Origin: Flavimaricola marinus
GTDB taxonomy: Bacteria; Pseudomonadota; Alphaproteobacteria; Rhodobacterales; Rhodobacteraceae
Direction of reading: 5' to 3'
DNA: 64,000 bases
Assembly (NCBI RefSeq): GCF_900184895.1
Contig: NZ_FXZK01000005.1
Location: 124,001 to 188,000, forward strand
Positions within the stretch are counted from its first letter, which is position 1; every line of letters begins with the position of its first letter. Position numbers and translations under genes: made by a program. The notes under the pieces are model-generated. The model did not search any database. It was not told where the DNA came from and worked only from the letters and a program-made list of their open reading frames with translations. Below are positions 17,818 through 26,897 of the stretch, in pieces.

Positions 17818-18675
17818 TCAGGGGAAGATGCAGAACGGCACCCGGCAGGTGCGCATCAGCTCCATCGTTGTCGAGCCGATGAACAACTGGCGCAGACGGC
17901 TGTGACCCGCCTTGCCCAGCACCAGCATGTCGGCCTTCAGATCGACGACGGCCTTGGCGATCACCGCCTCCGGTTCGCCGGTCTCCAGATGCTCGGTCAC
18001 CTCGAACCCCGCGCGGCGGAGGGCCGCGGCGGCATGGGTCAGCTTGTCTCGGGTCTGCGGGGTCGCGGCCCCGACGCTGAGCATATCGCAGGACATCCCG
18101 GCCAGAACCGAGCCGGCCGTCAACCGCTCGACCGCACGCTCCGTGGCGGGAGAGCCGTCATAGGCCAGCACAAAGCGTTCCGGGGTCTTGAAGGCGCGGT
18201 TGGCTACCAGTACCGGGCGCTTGGAGATACGAACGGCACGGTCGAGGTTCGAGCCCAGCATGTCGGCGGCAAATCCGGCCGCCTCGCCACGCTTGCCCAG
18301 AATGGTAAAACGGGTCTCGGCTTCCAGCTCGGAAATCGCCTCGATCAGATCGCCGTTGCGCAGCTTGGTGATGACGTCGATATCGCCAGCGGCGGCGATC
18401 CGGGCGGCACCGTCGTCGAGGATCGCACGGCCACGCTCGCGGCCCAGAGCGGCGCGTTCCTCGTCCAGCTTCGACAGCTTCTCGAGCAGCGAAGTGCGGG
18501 CGCCGAGACGCAGGTTGCCGCTCAGATCGGCGGGGGGCGACGACACGTCGTTGCGGCGGCCGATGACATGCACGAGGCTCACCGGCATCGACAGCTGTGC
18601 CGCGGCCCAGACCGCATGGTCACACACGCTGGCCGCATATTCCGACCCGTCGATAAAGGCTGTGATCCGGTCCAT
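17818..18675 (-). CDS. Universal stress protein, tandem UspA domains
   Basis: The 285-residue protein holds two UspA-like domains, roughly 1-145 and 150-285. The second ends with LVLGKAGHSRLRQLFIGSTT, matching the ATP-binding G-x2-G-x9-G-S/T pattern. The first contains FTILGKRGEAAGFAADMLGSN, a degenerate form. Tandem Usp proteins bind nucleotides and respond to starvation or respiratory stress. The ATG at 18675 is preceded by AGGGAGAA. It lies 41 bases downstream of a SulP transporter on the same strand, a frequent pairing, so the protein may monitor or regulate that transporter. Confidence 0.85.
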   Translation of the reverse strand: MDRITAFIDGSEYAASVCDHAVWAAAQLSMPVSLVHVIGRRNDVSSPPADLSGNLRLGARTSLLEKLSKLDEERAALGRERGRAILDDGAARIAAAGDIDVITKLRNGDLIEAISELEAETRFTILGKRGEAAGFAADMLGSNLDRAVRISKRPVLVANRAFKTPERFVLAYDGSPATERAVERLTAGSVLAGMSCDMLSVGAATPQTRDKLTHAAAALRRAGFEVTEHLETGEPEAVIAKAVVDLKADMLVLGKAGHSRLRQLFIGSTTMELMRTCRVPFCIFP

Positions 18676-18716
18676 GGTCGTTCTCCCTCTGGCCCGCACA
18701 GACGCGAGCGGTGTCT

Positions 18717-20201
18717 CTAGTGTGCGTTGAGCTGATCCATCGCACCCGGCTTGTCATGCAGGGCGAGCTGGTCAACGATCGTCTCCGACGCTTCGTTCAT
18801 GCCCACGAGCGACACCTTGGTGCCCTCGCGGCGGAACTTGAGCACCACCATATCCACAGCGGCCACCGAAGATATATCCCAGATATGCGCCCCGCTCACG
18901 TCGATGGTGACTTCGTCGAGAGCTTCGTGGAAATCGAAGGCCTTGTTGAAATCCTCGACAGAGGCATAGAACAGCTGGCCCTCGACACGATAGACGCGGG
19001 ACCGGCCATCGCTGGCAGGCTCGCTCGACACCCGGAAGATCTGGCTGATCTTGCTGGCAAAGAACACGCCGGACAACAGCACCCCGGTGAGCACCCCAAA
19101 GGCGAGGTTGTGGGTCCAGACGGTCACGACGACCGTGGCGAGCATCACCACGGAAGAGCTCTTGGGATGGGTGCGGAGCGCCCCGATCGACGACCAGGAA
19201 AACGTTCCAACGCTGACCATGATCATCACCGCCACAAGGGCGGCCATCGGAATGATGCGCACGAAATCGGCGAGGACGAGGATCAAGAACAGAAGGATCG
19301 CACCGGCGGCAAAGGACGACAGGCGGGCGCGACCGCCCGATTTGACGTTGATCATCGACTGACCGATCATCGCACAGCCCGCCATGCCGCCAAAGAAACC
19401 GGTGACGGTGTTGGCCACGCCCTGTCCGACACATTCACGGTTGCGGTCGCTCTCGGTGTCGGTCAGCTCGTCCACCAGATTGGCGGTCATCAGGCTCTCC
19501 AACAGGCCCACCGCGGCCACGGCCAGCGAATAGGGCAGGATGATCATCAAGGTCTCGAGGTTGAACGGAATGTCGGGGACAAAGAAGAACGGCAGCTGAT
19601 CGGGCAATTCGCCCATGTCGCCGACCGTGCGGACATCCCAGCCCATCATGAACACCAGAGCGGTCATCACGATGATCGCCACCAAAGGCGACGGAACGGC
19701 GGTCGTCAGATACGGCAGGCCGTAAATCACGATGAGCGAGGCACAGACAAGCGCATAGGTCAGCACCGGCACGTCGATCAGTTCCGGCAATTGGGCCATG
19801 AAAATAAGGATCGCCAGCGCGTTGACGAAACCGGTCATCACCGAGCGGCTGACAAAGCGCATCACGAAACTCAGTCGGGCAAAGCCCACAGCGATCTGCA
19901 CCAATCCGGCGAGAACGGTGGCGGCCAACAGGTATTGCAACCCGTGGTCGCGGACCAGCGTCACCATCAGCACGGCGGTCGCCGCCGTCGCGGCAGAGAT
20001 CATGCCGGGGCGGCCGCCGACGATGGCCGTCAGAACCGCGATGGAGAAAGAGGCATAAAGGCCCACCTTGGGATCGACGCCCGCGATCAGGCTGAACGCG
20101 ATCGCTTCGGGGATCAGCGCCAGCGCCACGACGAGGCCGGACAACAACTCTGCCTTTGGATTGCCGAACCATTCCGCCCGGGTCCGCTCTGATAGTTGCA
20201 T
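18717..20201 (-). CDS. SulP-family anion transporter with STAS domain
   Basis: The 494-residue protein has a long membrane domain with about 11-12 helices (residues 20-385), starting with the SulP signature region [20 protein letters not shown] cytoplasmic STAS domain follows at about 400-490 with [20 protein letters not shown], whose conserved DxS corresponds to the anti-sigma-antagonist fold. SulP proteins move sulfate, bicarbonate or dicarboxylates. The substrate here is not readable, but the bicarbonate/sulfate subfamily is likely. The downstream Usp gene is probably cotranscribed. Confidence 0.88.
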   Translation of the reverse strand: MQLSERTRAEWFGNPKAELLSGLVVALALIPEAIAFSLIAGVDPKVGLYASFSIAVLTAIVGGRPGMISAATAATAVLMVTLVRDHGLQYLLAATVLAGLVQIAVGFARLSFVMRFVSRSVMTGFVNALAILIFMAQLPELIDVPVLTYALVCASLIVIYGLPYLTTAVPSPLVAIIVMTALVFMMGWDVRTVGDMGELPDQLPFFFVPDIPFNLETLMIILPYSLAVAAVGLLESLMTANLVDELTDTESDRNRECVGQGVANTVTGFFGGMAGCAMIGQSMINVKSGGRARLSSFAAGAILLFLILVLADFVRIIPMAALVAVMIMVSVGTFSWSSIGALRTHPKSSSVVMLATVVVTVWTHNLAFGVLTGVLLSGVFFASKISQIFRVSSEPASDGRSRVYRVEGQLFYASVEDFNKAFDFHEALDEVTIDVSGAHIWDISSVAAVDMVVLKFRREGTKVSLVGMNEASETIVDQLALHDKPGAMDQLNAH

Positions 20202-20348
20202 GATGATCCTCGCTGCAGTGCCGCAAAGCCCCGCTTGTGTTGCGCAACCATGGCGGAGTCAACCCGGTCGGCGTGAAAACAACCGGCCTTGTCGCTCGAC
20301 AGGCGCAGGCGGCGGGTGTAGAAAAGACAACCCCAAAGAGGATCCGTC

Positions 20349-21020
20349 ATGTCCAGCTTCAGCGATCCCGCAATGATCTCGGATTACGCCGACAGTGCCG
20401 CCCAAAAGGTGCCGGGTCTGGCCGATCTGCACCGGATGATGACGATCCTGCTTCAGGAAAAGGTCGGCGCGGGCGGTCAGGTGCTCGTGCTCGGCGCCGG
20501 CGGCGGGATGGAGCTTCTCGCGCTCGCCAAAGCCCGGCCCGACTGGACGCTCACCGGCGTCGACCCCTCCGAAGCGATGCTCGATCTGGCCCGGCAGACC
20601 CTCGGCCCGGACCGTCCGGCCACGCTGACCCTCGGCACGATCGACGACGCGCCCGCCGGCCCGTTCGACGGAGCGACCTGCCTGCTCACGCTGCATTTCT
20701 TGACGCGGGAGGAGCGGGCAGCCACGCTCGGCGCCTTGAAACAGCGGCTGAAACCCGGCGCCCCGCTTGTCGTGGCGCACCACAGCTTCCCTCAAGACGA
20801 CGCGAGCAAGGCGCTCTGGCTCAACCGCTACGCCGCTTTCTCCACCGCTCCGGGCGGCGACCTCGCCAAGACGCAAGCCGGCGCGCAAAAGATCGGAGAG
20901 CTGTTGCCCGTCCTGTCGCCCGACGACGACGAGAAGCTGCTGCGCGAGGCCGGCTTCACCGACGTCAGCCTGTTCTACGCCGGGTTCACCTTCCGGGGCT
21001 GGGTCGGGACGGCGACTTAG
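20349..21020 (+). CDS. Class I SAM-dependent methyltransferase
   Basis: This 223-residue Rossmann-fold methyltransferase has motif [12 protein letters not shown] near residues 45-55, the acidic end of strand 2 in [10 protein letters not shown], a post-motif GTIDDAP and a motif IV region [13 protein letters not shown]. It resembles the small tRNA/quinone/metabolite methyltransferases, but the substrate cannot be assigned. AGAGG precedes the ATG. Its 3' end overlaps the convergent membrane-protein gene by 4 bases. Confidence 0.82.
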   Translation: MSSFSDPAMISDYADSAAQKVPGLADLHRMMTILLQEKVGAGGQVLVLGAGGGMELLALAKARPDWTLTGVDPSEAMLDLARQTLGPDRPATLTLGTIDDAPAGPFDGATCLLTLHFLTREERAATLGALKQRLKPGAPLVVAHHSFPQDDASKALWLNRYAAFSTAPGGDLAKTQAGAQKIGELLPVLSPDDDEKLLREAGFTDVSLFYAGFTFRGWVGTAT

Positions 21021-21418
21021 CGCAGCTTGTCGAACGGGTCAGCACTGCGCGAGCCAGTCTGACTGGCAACTTTGCCTCGCGTTGGCGTGGAGCGCGCCAT
21101 TGTCGCTCCAATGCCCTTACCAAGACGCGCGGCAACGCCATCTCCTGTATCCGACCGAGTGTCAGATTGCGTTTTGGAAACAACTTCTTGCCCCGCCAAC
21201 TTGAGCAGCGTCTCTGAGATTTCGACCAGAATGCCAAGAAAGACGGCGCCACTCAGGCTCGAAATGCCCAGTACCCAGAACATATCCTTCGCGGATGACG
21301 GCACGAGCGTCCCGGCGCGATATGAATAAGACGGCAATGTTGCCGCCTGGTAGATGCAGACCCCGGCCGCAATCAGACCAAGAATTGCAAACTTTCGTCC
21401 CAACCGCGTAAAAAACAT
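21017..21418 (-). CDS. Hypothetical two-helix membrane protein
   Basis: The 133-residue protein has two hydrophobic segments, FAILGLIAAGVCIYQAA (about 10-26) and FWVLGISSLSGAVFLGILV (about 47-65), then a polar, Ser/Thr/Arg-rich cytoplasmic tail of about 60 residues. GAGG lies before the ATG. No domain is recognised. Base composition is a little lower in GC than neighbouring genes. It is convergent with the methyltransferase. Confidence 0.6.
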   Translation of the reverse strand: MFFTRLGRKFAILGLIAAGVCIYQAATLPSYSYRAGTLVPSSAKDMFWVLGISSLSGAVFLGILVEISETLLKLAGQEVVSKTQSDTRSDTGDGVAARLGKGIGATMARSTPTRGKVASQTGSRSADPFDKLR

Positions 21419-21509
21419 GATCCGCCTCTAATCAATTTGTTTGAACCAGTCCTATGAATGGCCTGCCAATAAGGCTCAAATTGGAGAGAGTTGTGGCGAA
21501 CTACAGGCC

Positions 21510-22325
21510 TTACGGCTTCAGCCGATACCCCAGCCGGAACCAGTTCCAGTTGATCAGCACGACCACCGCGGCCGATGCGCTGACAATCGCCAGCCCCAGC
21601 CACGGAGAGCTGTCGGACACATCGAGCATTCCGTAGCGGACGCCGTCGATGATGTAGAAGAACGGGTTGGCATGGCTCAGGGTCTGCAACACCGGGGGCA
21701 TCGCATCGAGCGAGTAGAACGTGCCGGACAGGAACGCCAAGGGGGTCACAATGAAATTCGAGATCGCCGCCAACTGATCGAACTTGTTGGCAAAAATCCC
21801 GGCAATCAGGCCAAGGCCGCCCATGAACACCGATCCCAGAACGGTAAAGATCAGCACCCACAGAGGATGGGCCATGCCGATGCCCAGAAACAGGCGGACG
21901 CCCACCGCGATGACGACCGCGACGAGCAGGCCGCGGGCGACGGCGCCGGCGATATAGCCGGTGACGAGCTCGGCGGCACTCAGCGGCGGCATCAGGGTGT
22001 CGACGATATTGCCCTGAACCTTGGCGCTGGCGAGGCTGGACGAGGTATTGGCGAATGCGTTCTGGATCACGGTCATCGTCAGGATGCCGGGGGCGATGAA
22101 CGTCACGAAAGGCACGCCCATCACAGGGCCACGGTCGGGGCCGACGGCGATGACAAAGATCATCAGGAACAGACCGGCGTTGATCAGCGGGGCCATGATC
22201 GTCTGGCTCCAGACGTTCAGAAACCGGCGGCACTCGCGCTCGATCAGGGTGGCAAGGCCCAGCCAGTTGACCCGTCCGAACCGGCGCACCCCCAGATCCG
22301 CACCCATGTTATCAGCGTCACTCAT
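21510..22325 (-). CDS. ABC-2 type transporter permease
   Basis: This 271-residue membrane protein has about six helices and the ABC-2 signature region: a hydrophobic LINAGLFLMIFVIAVG, FIAPGILTMTVIQNAF and ISNFIVTPLAFLSGTFYSLD. Permeases of this group export drugs, lipids or surface polysaccharide. No ATPase gene is adjacent, so the partner subunit must be encoded elsewhere. The ATG at 22325 is preceded by GAGGGA; an earlier in-frame ATG at 22349 is less well supported. It is divergent from gcrA. Confidence 0.85.
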   Translation of the reverse strand: MSDADNMGADLGVRRFGRVNWLGLATLIERECRRFLNVWSQTIMAPLINAGLFLMIFVIAVGPDRGPVMGVPFVTFIAPGILTMTVIQNAFANTSSSLASAKVQGNIVDTLMPPLSAAELVTGYIAGAVARGLLVAVVIAVGVRLFLGIGMAHPLWVLIFTVLGSVFMGGLGLIAGIFANKFDQLAAISNFIVTPLAFLSGTFYSLDAMPPVLQTLSHANPFFYIIDGVRYGMLDVSDSSPWLGLAIVSASAAVVVLINWNWFRLGYRLKP

Positions 22326-22458
22326 CTGCCACGTCCCTCTCATTTGCACGGCTGCGCTTGTATCCGCCGCTCGCAGGCTTAGAATAGGAAACTGACGGAA
22401 TTCTCAAGGGCGCCCTGTGTAATCAGTTGCGCGGCCTACCAACTCGCAAGGAAGACAT

Positions 22459-23049
22459 ATGTCCTGGACCGACGAGCGCGTCGAGACGCTGAAAAAGATG
22501 TGGGGCGAAGGTCAATCGGCCAGCCAGATCGCAAAAGAACTCGGCGGGGTCACCCGCAACGCCGTGATCGGCAAGGTGCACCGGCTTGGCCTGTCCAACC
22601 GGACGGGCACCGGTGCGACGGCGCCCGCCGCCGCACCCGCCGCCGCGGCACCGGCCAAACCCGCCGCCGCCCCGGCCAAGGAAAAGGCGCCGGAGCCTGC
22701 CGCCGCCGCAGCGCCCGCCCCCAAGGCAGAGCCGGACGAGCCGCCAGAACCGCCGATGAGCGCCGCCCGCCGCGCGATCATTCCCGCCGGTCAGCCGCTG
22801 CCGCCGCAGCCGTCGCTGAACGAAATCAGCCCCGAGGCACTGGCCAAGGTCAACGAGGTCGAAAAGACCGCCAAGCGCCTGTCGCTGATGGAGCTCACCG
22901 AAAAGACCTGCAAATGGCCGGTCGGTGATCCGGCGACACCGGACTTCTGGTTCTGCGGCCTGCCCACCCAAGCGGGCAAGCCCTACTGCGAAGCCCATGT
23001 CGGCGTCGCCTTCCAACCGATGAGCGCCCGGCGCGACCGCCGCCGCTAA
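22459..23049 (+). CDS. gcrA: Cell-cycle regulator GcrA
   Basis: The 196-residue protein starts MSWTDERVETLKKMWGEG and continues SASQIAKELGGVTRNAVIGK, the helix-turn-helix of the GcrA family. A long Ala/Pro/Lys linker (about residues 50-95) is followed by the conserved C-terminal region CKWPVGDP...FWFCGLP. GcrA binds methylated GANTC sites with sigma-70 and controls cell-cycle genes in Alphaproteobacteria. The low-complexity linker is typical. AAGGAAG precedes the ATG, and a strong terminator follows the stop. Confidence 0.95.
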   Translation: MSWTDERVETLKKMWGEGQSASQIAKELGGVTRNAVIGKVHRLGLSNRTGTGATAPAAAPAAAAPAKPAAAPAKEKAPEPAAAAAPAPKAEPDEPPEPPMSAARRAIIPAGQPLPPQPSLNEISPEALAKVNEVEKTAKRLSLMELTEKTCKWPVGDPATPDFWFCGLPTQAGKPYCEAHVGVAFQPMSARRDRRR

Positions 23050-23065
23050 ACCGCGCTCCGCATCT

Positions 23066-23100
23066 GCAAAAGGCCCGCCCCCCCCCGGCGGGCCTTTTGC
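23066..23100 (+). terminator. Intrinsic terminator of gcrA
   Basis: A perfect inverted repeat with arms GCAAAAGGCCCGCC and GGCGGGCCTTTTGC lies 17 bases after the gcrA stop. The poly-C loop and TTTT at the stem end fit a rho-independent terminator, and the symmetric arms make it potentially bidirectional. Confidence 0.85.
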
Positions 23101-23295
23101 TATTAACCGCGCCGGTCACGCGATTACGGCCTCGGACCATGCGGGCAAAGTAGAACGAGCTCCCGAAGACAACATCGAGAGCACCGGCAGAGGATGATGC
23201 TGGATCATGTTGTGTCAGCTATGCTGGACGGAGCTGCCGTTCCTGTGCTGCTTTGAATGTCTGATGACAAAACCTGATCAGGGAGTTCCGCAGCA

Positions 23296-23808
23296 TTAGG
23301 ACGTGGCGGCGGTACTTTCCTTTGCAACGAACGCTGCGAACTTGTCCCAAGTTTGAGTCCCGTATTCGACGGCACCAAATCCAATGACGATAGCGCGACG
23401 TTCAGCCGAGGGGTGCATCTGACGCAGAGTGACTGCCGTCTTGCCATTGCCCTGCTGGTCGAAAGTCACGAGCATGCGAAAGGCGTCAGGATCGTTTTCT
23501 ACTTCACTCCCATGGATGAACTCTATCATCTTGGACGGCTCGATCCACAGAAACTCCATGCGATTTGGGAAGACAGTTCCATCCGGTGCTGTCATGTGGA
23601 ATCGCCAAACCCCACCAACGCGGATATCGATCTCATGGGTTTGCGTTTCAAAGCCGCTTGGTCCGAACCACTGAACAATTTCCGCAGGATCGATCCAGGC
23701 GCGGAACGCAGTCTCGCAATCCGCATCGACGACGCGGGCCATTACCACTTCCCTTTCCAATTGCAGTGCGGTCCACGGCGAGTCGATTTCATGCTTTTTC
23801 TCAGTCAT
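23296..23808 (-). CDS. SRPBCC/AHSA1-domain protein
   Basis: The 170-residue protein has the START-like AHSA1 fold. Diagnostic motifs are RVVDADCETAFRAWIDPAEIVQWFGP near the start and GGVWRFHMTAPDG in the middle. It ends with TWDKFAAFVAK. Such proteins bind hydrophobic ligands in a cavity and are very often encoded with an ArsR-type repressor, as here. The start overlaps the repressor's stop by 8 bases. The region is visibly AT-richer than its neighbours, consistent with transfer. Confidence 0.85.
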   Translation of the reverse strand: MTEKKHEIDSPWTALQLEREVVMARVVDADCETAFRAWIDPAEIVQWFGPSGFETQTHEIDIRVGGVWRFHMTAPDGTVFPNRMEFLWIEPSKMIEFIHGSEVENDPDAFRMLVTFDQQGNGKTAVTLRQMHPSAERRAIVIGFGAVEYGTQTWDKFAAFVAKESTAATS

Positions 23809-24145
23809 TTGGCTTCTCAGTCTTTATGTTTTCAAGGTGTGCATCATAGCGATCCATGCGGCGCTCCCATTGCTGGCGATAGATGGCCATCCAGTCTTCG
23901 GCAGCCTTCAATGCCAAAGGGTTGAGAGAGCAGATACGGCTGCGACCTTCGCGTTTGGAGATAATTAAACCCGCATTTTCCAAAACGCCGAGGTGCTGCG
24001 TGAAGGAAGGTAGGGCCATCTTGAACGGTTTCGCCAATTGCGAGACTGCCGTTGGGCCATTGCTCAAAGCTTGCACCACGGCGCGTCGCGTTGGATCGGC
24101 AAGTGCGCTGAAAGTCGTTTCGATATGGGAATCATTGTTAGGCAT
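23801..24145 (-). CDS. ArsR-family transcriptional regulator
   Basis: This 114-residue winged-helix regulator begins with FSALADPTRRAVVQALSNGP and has the recognition helix in ALPSFTQHLGVLENAGLI. It lacks the metal-binding Cys pair of true ArsR proteins and belongs to the group paired with AHSA1 proteins. It probably represses its own operon. Two inverted repeats built on CCTAA/TTAGG lie directly before the ATG and overlap a good promoter (separate entry). The gene overlaps the AHSA1 gene by 8 bases. Confidence 0.88.
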   Translation of the reverse strand: MPNNDSHIETTFSALADPTRRAVVQALSNGPTAVSQLAKPFKMALPSFTQHLGVLENAGLIISKREGRSRICSLNPLALKAAEDWMAIYRQQWERRMDRYDAHLENIKTEKPND

Positions 24146-24147
24146 GA

Positions 24148-24187
24148 GCCTAACTTAGGCTAACGCCATACTTAGGTCAATACCTAA
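24148..24187 (-). promoter_or_regulatory. Promoter and operators of the ArsR/AHSA1 operon
   Basis: On the minus strand TTGACC (24180-24175) and TAAGTT (24157-24152) are spaced by 17 bases. Two dyads overlap them: TTAGGT-N4-ACCTAA at 24172-24187 (perfect 6-base arms) and the near-palindrome GCCTAACTTAGGC at 24148-24160. The ATG at 24145 lies just past the -10 region, so the transcript would have a very short leader. Overlap of dyads with both hexamers fits autorepression. Confidence 0.6.
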
Positions 24188-24323
24188 CAAATGTCGTGCC
24201 GCTTACCGTATGCGGTCATTTGATCAAAGTGCAGCATTTGGGAGGTTGGGGTCAAAGAGGTCATCCGCTGCAAATTACATGATCCATTGCATAGGGCTGG
24301 CCCCAAAGGCGGGCCAAAACCTG

Positions 24324-25349
24324 TCAATTCACGCTCACCGGACGCGAGCGCATCCGCGCGACCGTCTCGCGCTCGGCGCGTTTGCAGACCTGCGGCGGCA
24401 GGCCCCGGTCGATCAGGTCCATATCCTCCAGCACCATCTCGCCCATCTGGGCAAAGGCACTGTCCAACGCCCCCGCACGATGGGCCGACAGCAGCAAGCC
24501 CTCCAGACCGCGCACCGGATGGTCCGCAGGCATCGGCTCTTGCGGGAAGACATCGGTCGCGGCGCGGATATGGCCACGATCCACGGCGGCCATCAACGCC
24601 TCGAAATCCACCACTTCGGCCCGCGACAGCAGGATGAACGCCGCCCCCGGCTTCATCGACGCAAAGGCCTCGGCCCCCAGAAACCCGGCGTTTTCCGAGG
24701 TCACGGCAGCGGTGACGAACACCACGTCCGATTGCGCCAGCAAGGCGTCCAAGCCCACAGGCTCGGCGCCACCGGCGCGGGTCACGCTGGGGGCCTGCCA
24801 CGGATCATGGACCAGCAAACGGGGGCGAAAGCCCGTCAACACCCGGCCCAGCGCCCGGCCCAGATCGCCAAAACCGACAATGCCCACCGTGGCGCCGCTC
24901 AACTGGCGCATCCCGGCATTGCCGTCACCGCCCCAACGCTCGGTCCCGGCGCGGAAATCGGCGTCGGCGGAATGGATGCCGCGCAGCAGCGACAGCGCCA
25001 TGCCAAGGCCCATCTCGGCAACGGGCAAGGCAAAGACCGCCCCGGTGGTCACCACATGGATGCCACGGGCGAAAACCTCGTCATACGGCATGTTGTTCAA
25101 CAGGTTGCTCTCCACATTGAACACACAGCGCAACGCGCTCAGGCGGGCCAAGGTGGCGGTGTCCAACGGGGGCTGGCCGATGATGTGACGGGCCCGCGAC
25201 AGCACCGCATCCGGCAGGCCGGGCAGGTCCTCGTCAGTGGTCTCGATCACCTCGTAACGGGCGTGCAGCTCGGCCAGACGGTCGGGCGCAAAGATCAGCG
25301 GCAAGGTGCGGGGCAGCGGGCAACTGATCACCAGCGGCTTGTCTGTCAT
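24324..25349 (-). CDS. D-isomer-specific 2-hydroxyacid dehydrogenase family protein
   Basis: This 341-residue NAD(P)-dependent oxidoreductase has the dinucleotide loop VGIVGFGDLGRALG around residue 155-168 and the family regions NNMPYDEVFARGI and DVFPQEPMPADHP. Members interconvert 2-hydroxy and 2-oxo acids. In the usual catalytic triad R-E-H, the segment LLSRAEVVDFEAL supplies Arg and Glu-region residues and LLSAHRAGA supplies the His. The substrate is unknown. AAAGGAGA precedes the ATG. Confidence 0.82.
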   Translation of the reverse strand: MTDKPLVISCPLPRTLPLIFAPDRLAELHARYEVIETTDEDLPGLPDAVLSRARHIIGQPPLDTATLARLSALRCVFNVESNLLNNMPYDEVFARGIHVVTTGAVFALPVAEMGLGMALSLLRGIHSADADFRAGTERWGGDGNAGMRQLSGATVGIVGFGDLGRALGRVLTGFRPRLLVHDPWQAPSVTRAGGAEPVGLDALLAQSDVVFVTAAVTSENAGFLGAEAFASMKPGAAFILLSRAEVVDFEALMAAVDRGHIRAATDVFPQEPMPADHPVRGLEGLLLSAHRAGALDSAFAQMGEMVLEDMDLIDRGLPPQVCKRAERETVARMRSRPVSVN

Positions 25350-25517
25350 GGCGAGGTCTCCTTTGCGGCCAGCATCGCCGGGACGCCCGGAATTTCAAGG
25401 GTCGATCTGCGGCGGCGTCCGGCCTTGCGCCCCACATCGGCGCAAAGACGCGGGCAAAGGATCGGGCGGCGGCGGAGTCCCCTTTCCAAGCCGCCCCCTT
25501 CCGCATTATAGCGGGCC

Positions 25518-26897
25518 ATGGCTCAGAACCCTCCCAACCTCCGCCCCGATCTCGCGCCCCGTGCGCGGTTCACCGAAACGGTCCGCGACGGCCAGCCGAC
25601 GATCGGCATGGTCTCGCTCGGCTGCCCCAAGGCGCTGGTCGACAGTGAGCGGATCCTCACGAGGCTCCGGGCCGAGGGCTATGCGATCTCGCCCGATTAC
25701 GCCGGGGCCGACGCGGTGATCGTGAACACCTGCGGCTTTCTCGACAGCGCCAAGGCGGAAAGCCTCGACGCCATCGGCGAGGCGCTCACCGAGAACGGCA
25801 AGGTCATCGTCACCGGCTGCCTCGGGGCCGAGCCGGACTACATCCGCGCCCACCACCCGCGCATCCTCGCGGTGACCGGGCCGCAGCAATACGAACAGGT
25901 GCTCGACGCGGTCCACGCGACAGTGCCGCCCTCGCCCGATCCGTTCATCGACCTGCTGCCGGCCACGGGGGTCAGCCTGACGCCAAGGCATTATTCCTAC
26001 TTGAAGATTTCCGAGGGCTGCAACCACGCCTGCAAGTTCTGCATTATCCCCGACATGCGGGGCAAGCTGGCGTCCCGGCCTGCCAAAGCAGTGCTGCGCG
26101 AGGCGGAAAAGCTGGTCGAGGCGGGCGTCAAGGAGCTCCTCGTGATCTCTCAGGACACCTCCGCCTACGGCACCGACTGGCCGCGCGACGCCGGCGACCG
26201 GACGGCGCATATGACCAACCTCGCCCGCGATCTCGGCAGCCTCGGCGCATGGGTGCGGCTGCACTACGTCTACCCCTACCCGCATGTGCGCGACCTGATC
26301 CCGCTGATGGCGGACGGGCTGGTGCTGCCTTATCTCGACATTCCGTTCCAGCACGCGCACCCGGAAACGCTCCGGCGGATGGCGCGCCCCGCCGCCGCCG
26401 CGCGGACGCTGGACGAGATCGCCGCATGGCGGAGCGTCTGCCCCGACATTACCCTGCGGTCGACCTTCATCGTCGGTTATCCCGGCGAAACGGAAGAGGA
26501 ATTCCAGACCCTGCTCGACTGGCTCGACGAGGCGCAGCTCGATCGGGTCGGCTGCTTCCAATACGAGAACGTCGACGGAGCACGGTCCAACGCCCTGCCC
26601 AACCACGTGCCCGCCGAGGTAAAGCAAGACCGCTGGGATCGGTTTATGGAAAAGGCGCAAGCCATTTCCGAGGCGAAACTCACCGCCAAGGTTGGAAAAG
26701 TGCTAGACGCGATCATCGATGACATCGACGAAGACGGCATCGCCACCTGCCGGACAAAAGGCGACGCGCCCGAGATCGACGGCAACCTGTTCATCGACGA
26801 GGGCACAGAGGGGCTCTCAGTCGGCGAGATCGTGCAGGTCGAGGTCGACGAGGCGGGCGAGTATGACCTATGGGGGCGGCCATCAGTAAACCGCTGA
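25518..26897 (+). CDS. rimO: Ribosomal protein S12 methylthiotransferase RimO
   Basis: This radical-SAM methylthiotransferase of 459 residues carries the first-cluster cysteines in [12 protein letters not shown] (Cys36), NTCGF (Cys72) and TGCLGAE (Cys101). The radical-SAM motif CNHACKFC lies at 168-175 and a C-terminal TRAM domain after about 390. It methylthiolates an aspartate of ribosomal protein S12. The [10 protein letters not shown] sequence distinguishes RimO from MiaB. The end overlaps the next gene by 28 bases, an unusually long overlap for this window. Confidence 0.95.
   Translation: MAQNPPNLRPDLAPRARFTETVRDGQPTIGMVSLGCPKALVDSERILTRLRAEGYAISPDYAGADAVIVNTCGFLDSAKAESLDAIGEALTENGKVIVTGCLGAEPDYIRAHHPRILAVTGPQQYEQVLDAVHATVPPSPDPFIDLLPATGVSLTPRHYSYLKISEGCNHACKFCIIPDMRGKLASRPAKAVLREAEKLVEAGVKELLVISQDTSAYGTDWPRDAGDRTAHMTNLARDLGSLGAWVRLHYVYPYPHVRDLIPLMADGLVLPYLDIPFQHAHPETLRRMARPAAAARTLDEIAAWRSVCPDITLRSTFIVGYPGETEEEFQTLLDWLDEAQLDRVGCFQYENVDGARSNALPNHVPAEVKQDRWDRFMEKAQAISEAKLTAKVGKVLDAIIDDIDEDGIATCRTKGDAPEIDGNLFIDEGTEGLSVGEIVQVEVDEAGEYDLWGRPSVNR

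Noticed and set aside
24184-24801. Minus-strand frame downstream of the ArsR promoter
   Set aside because: It overlaps the 2-hydroxyacid dehydrogenase gene in another frame and its product has no recognisable composition or motif.
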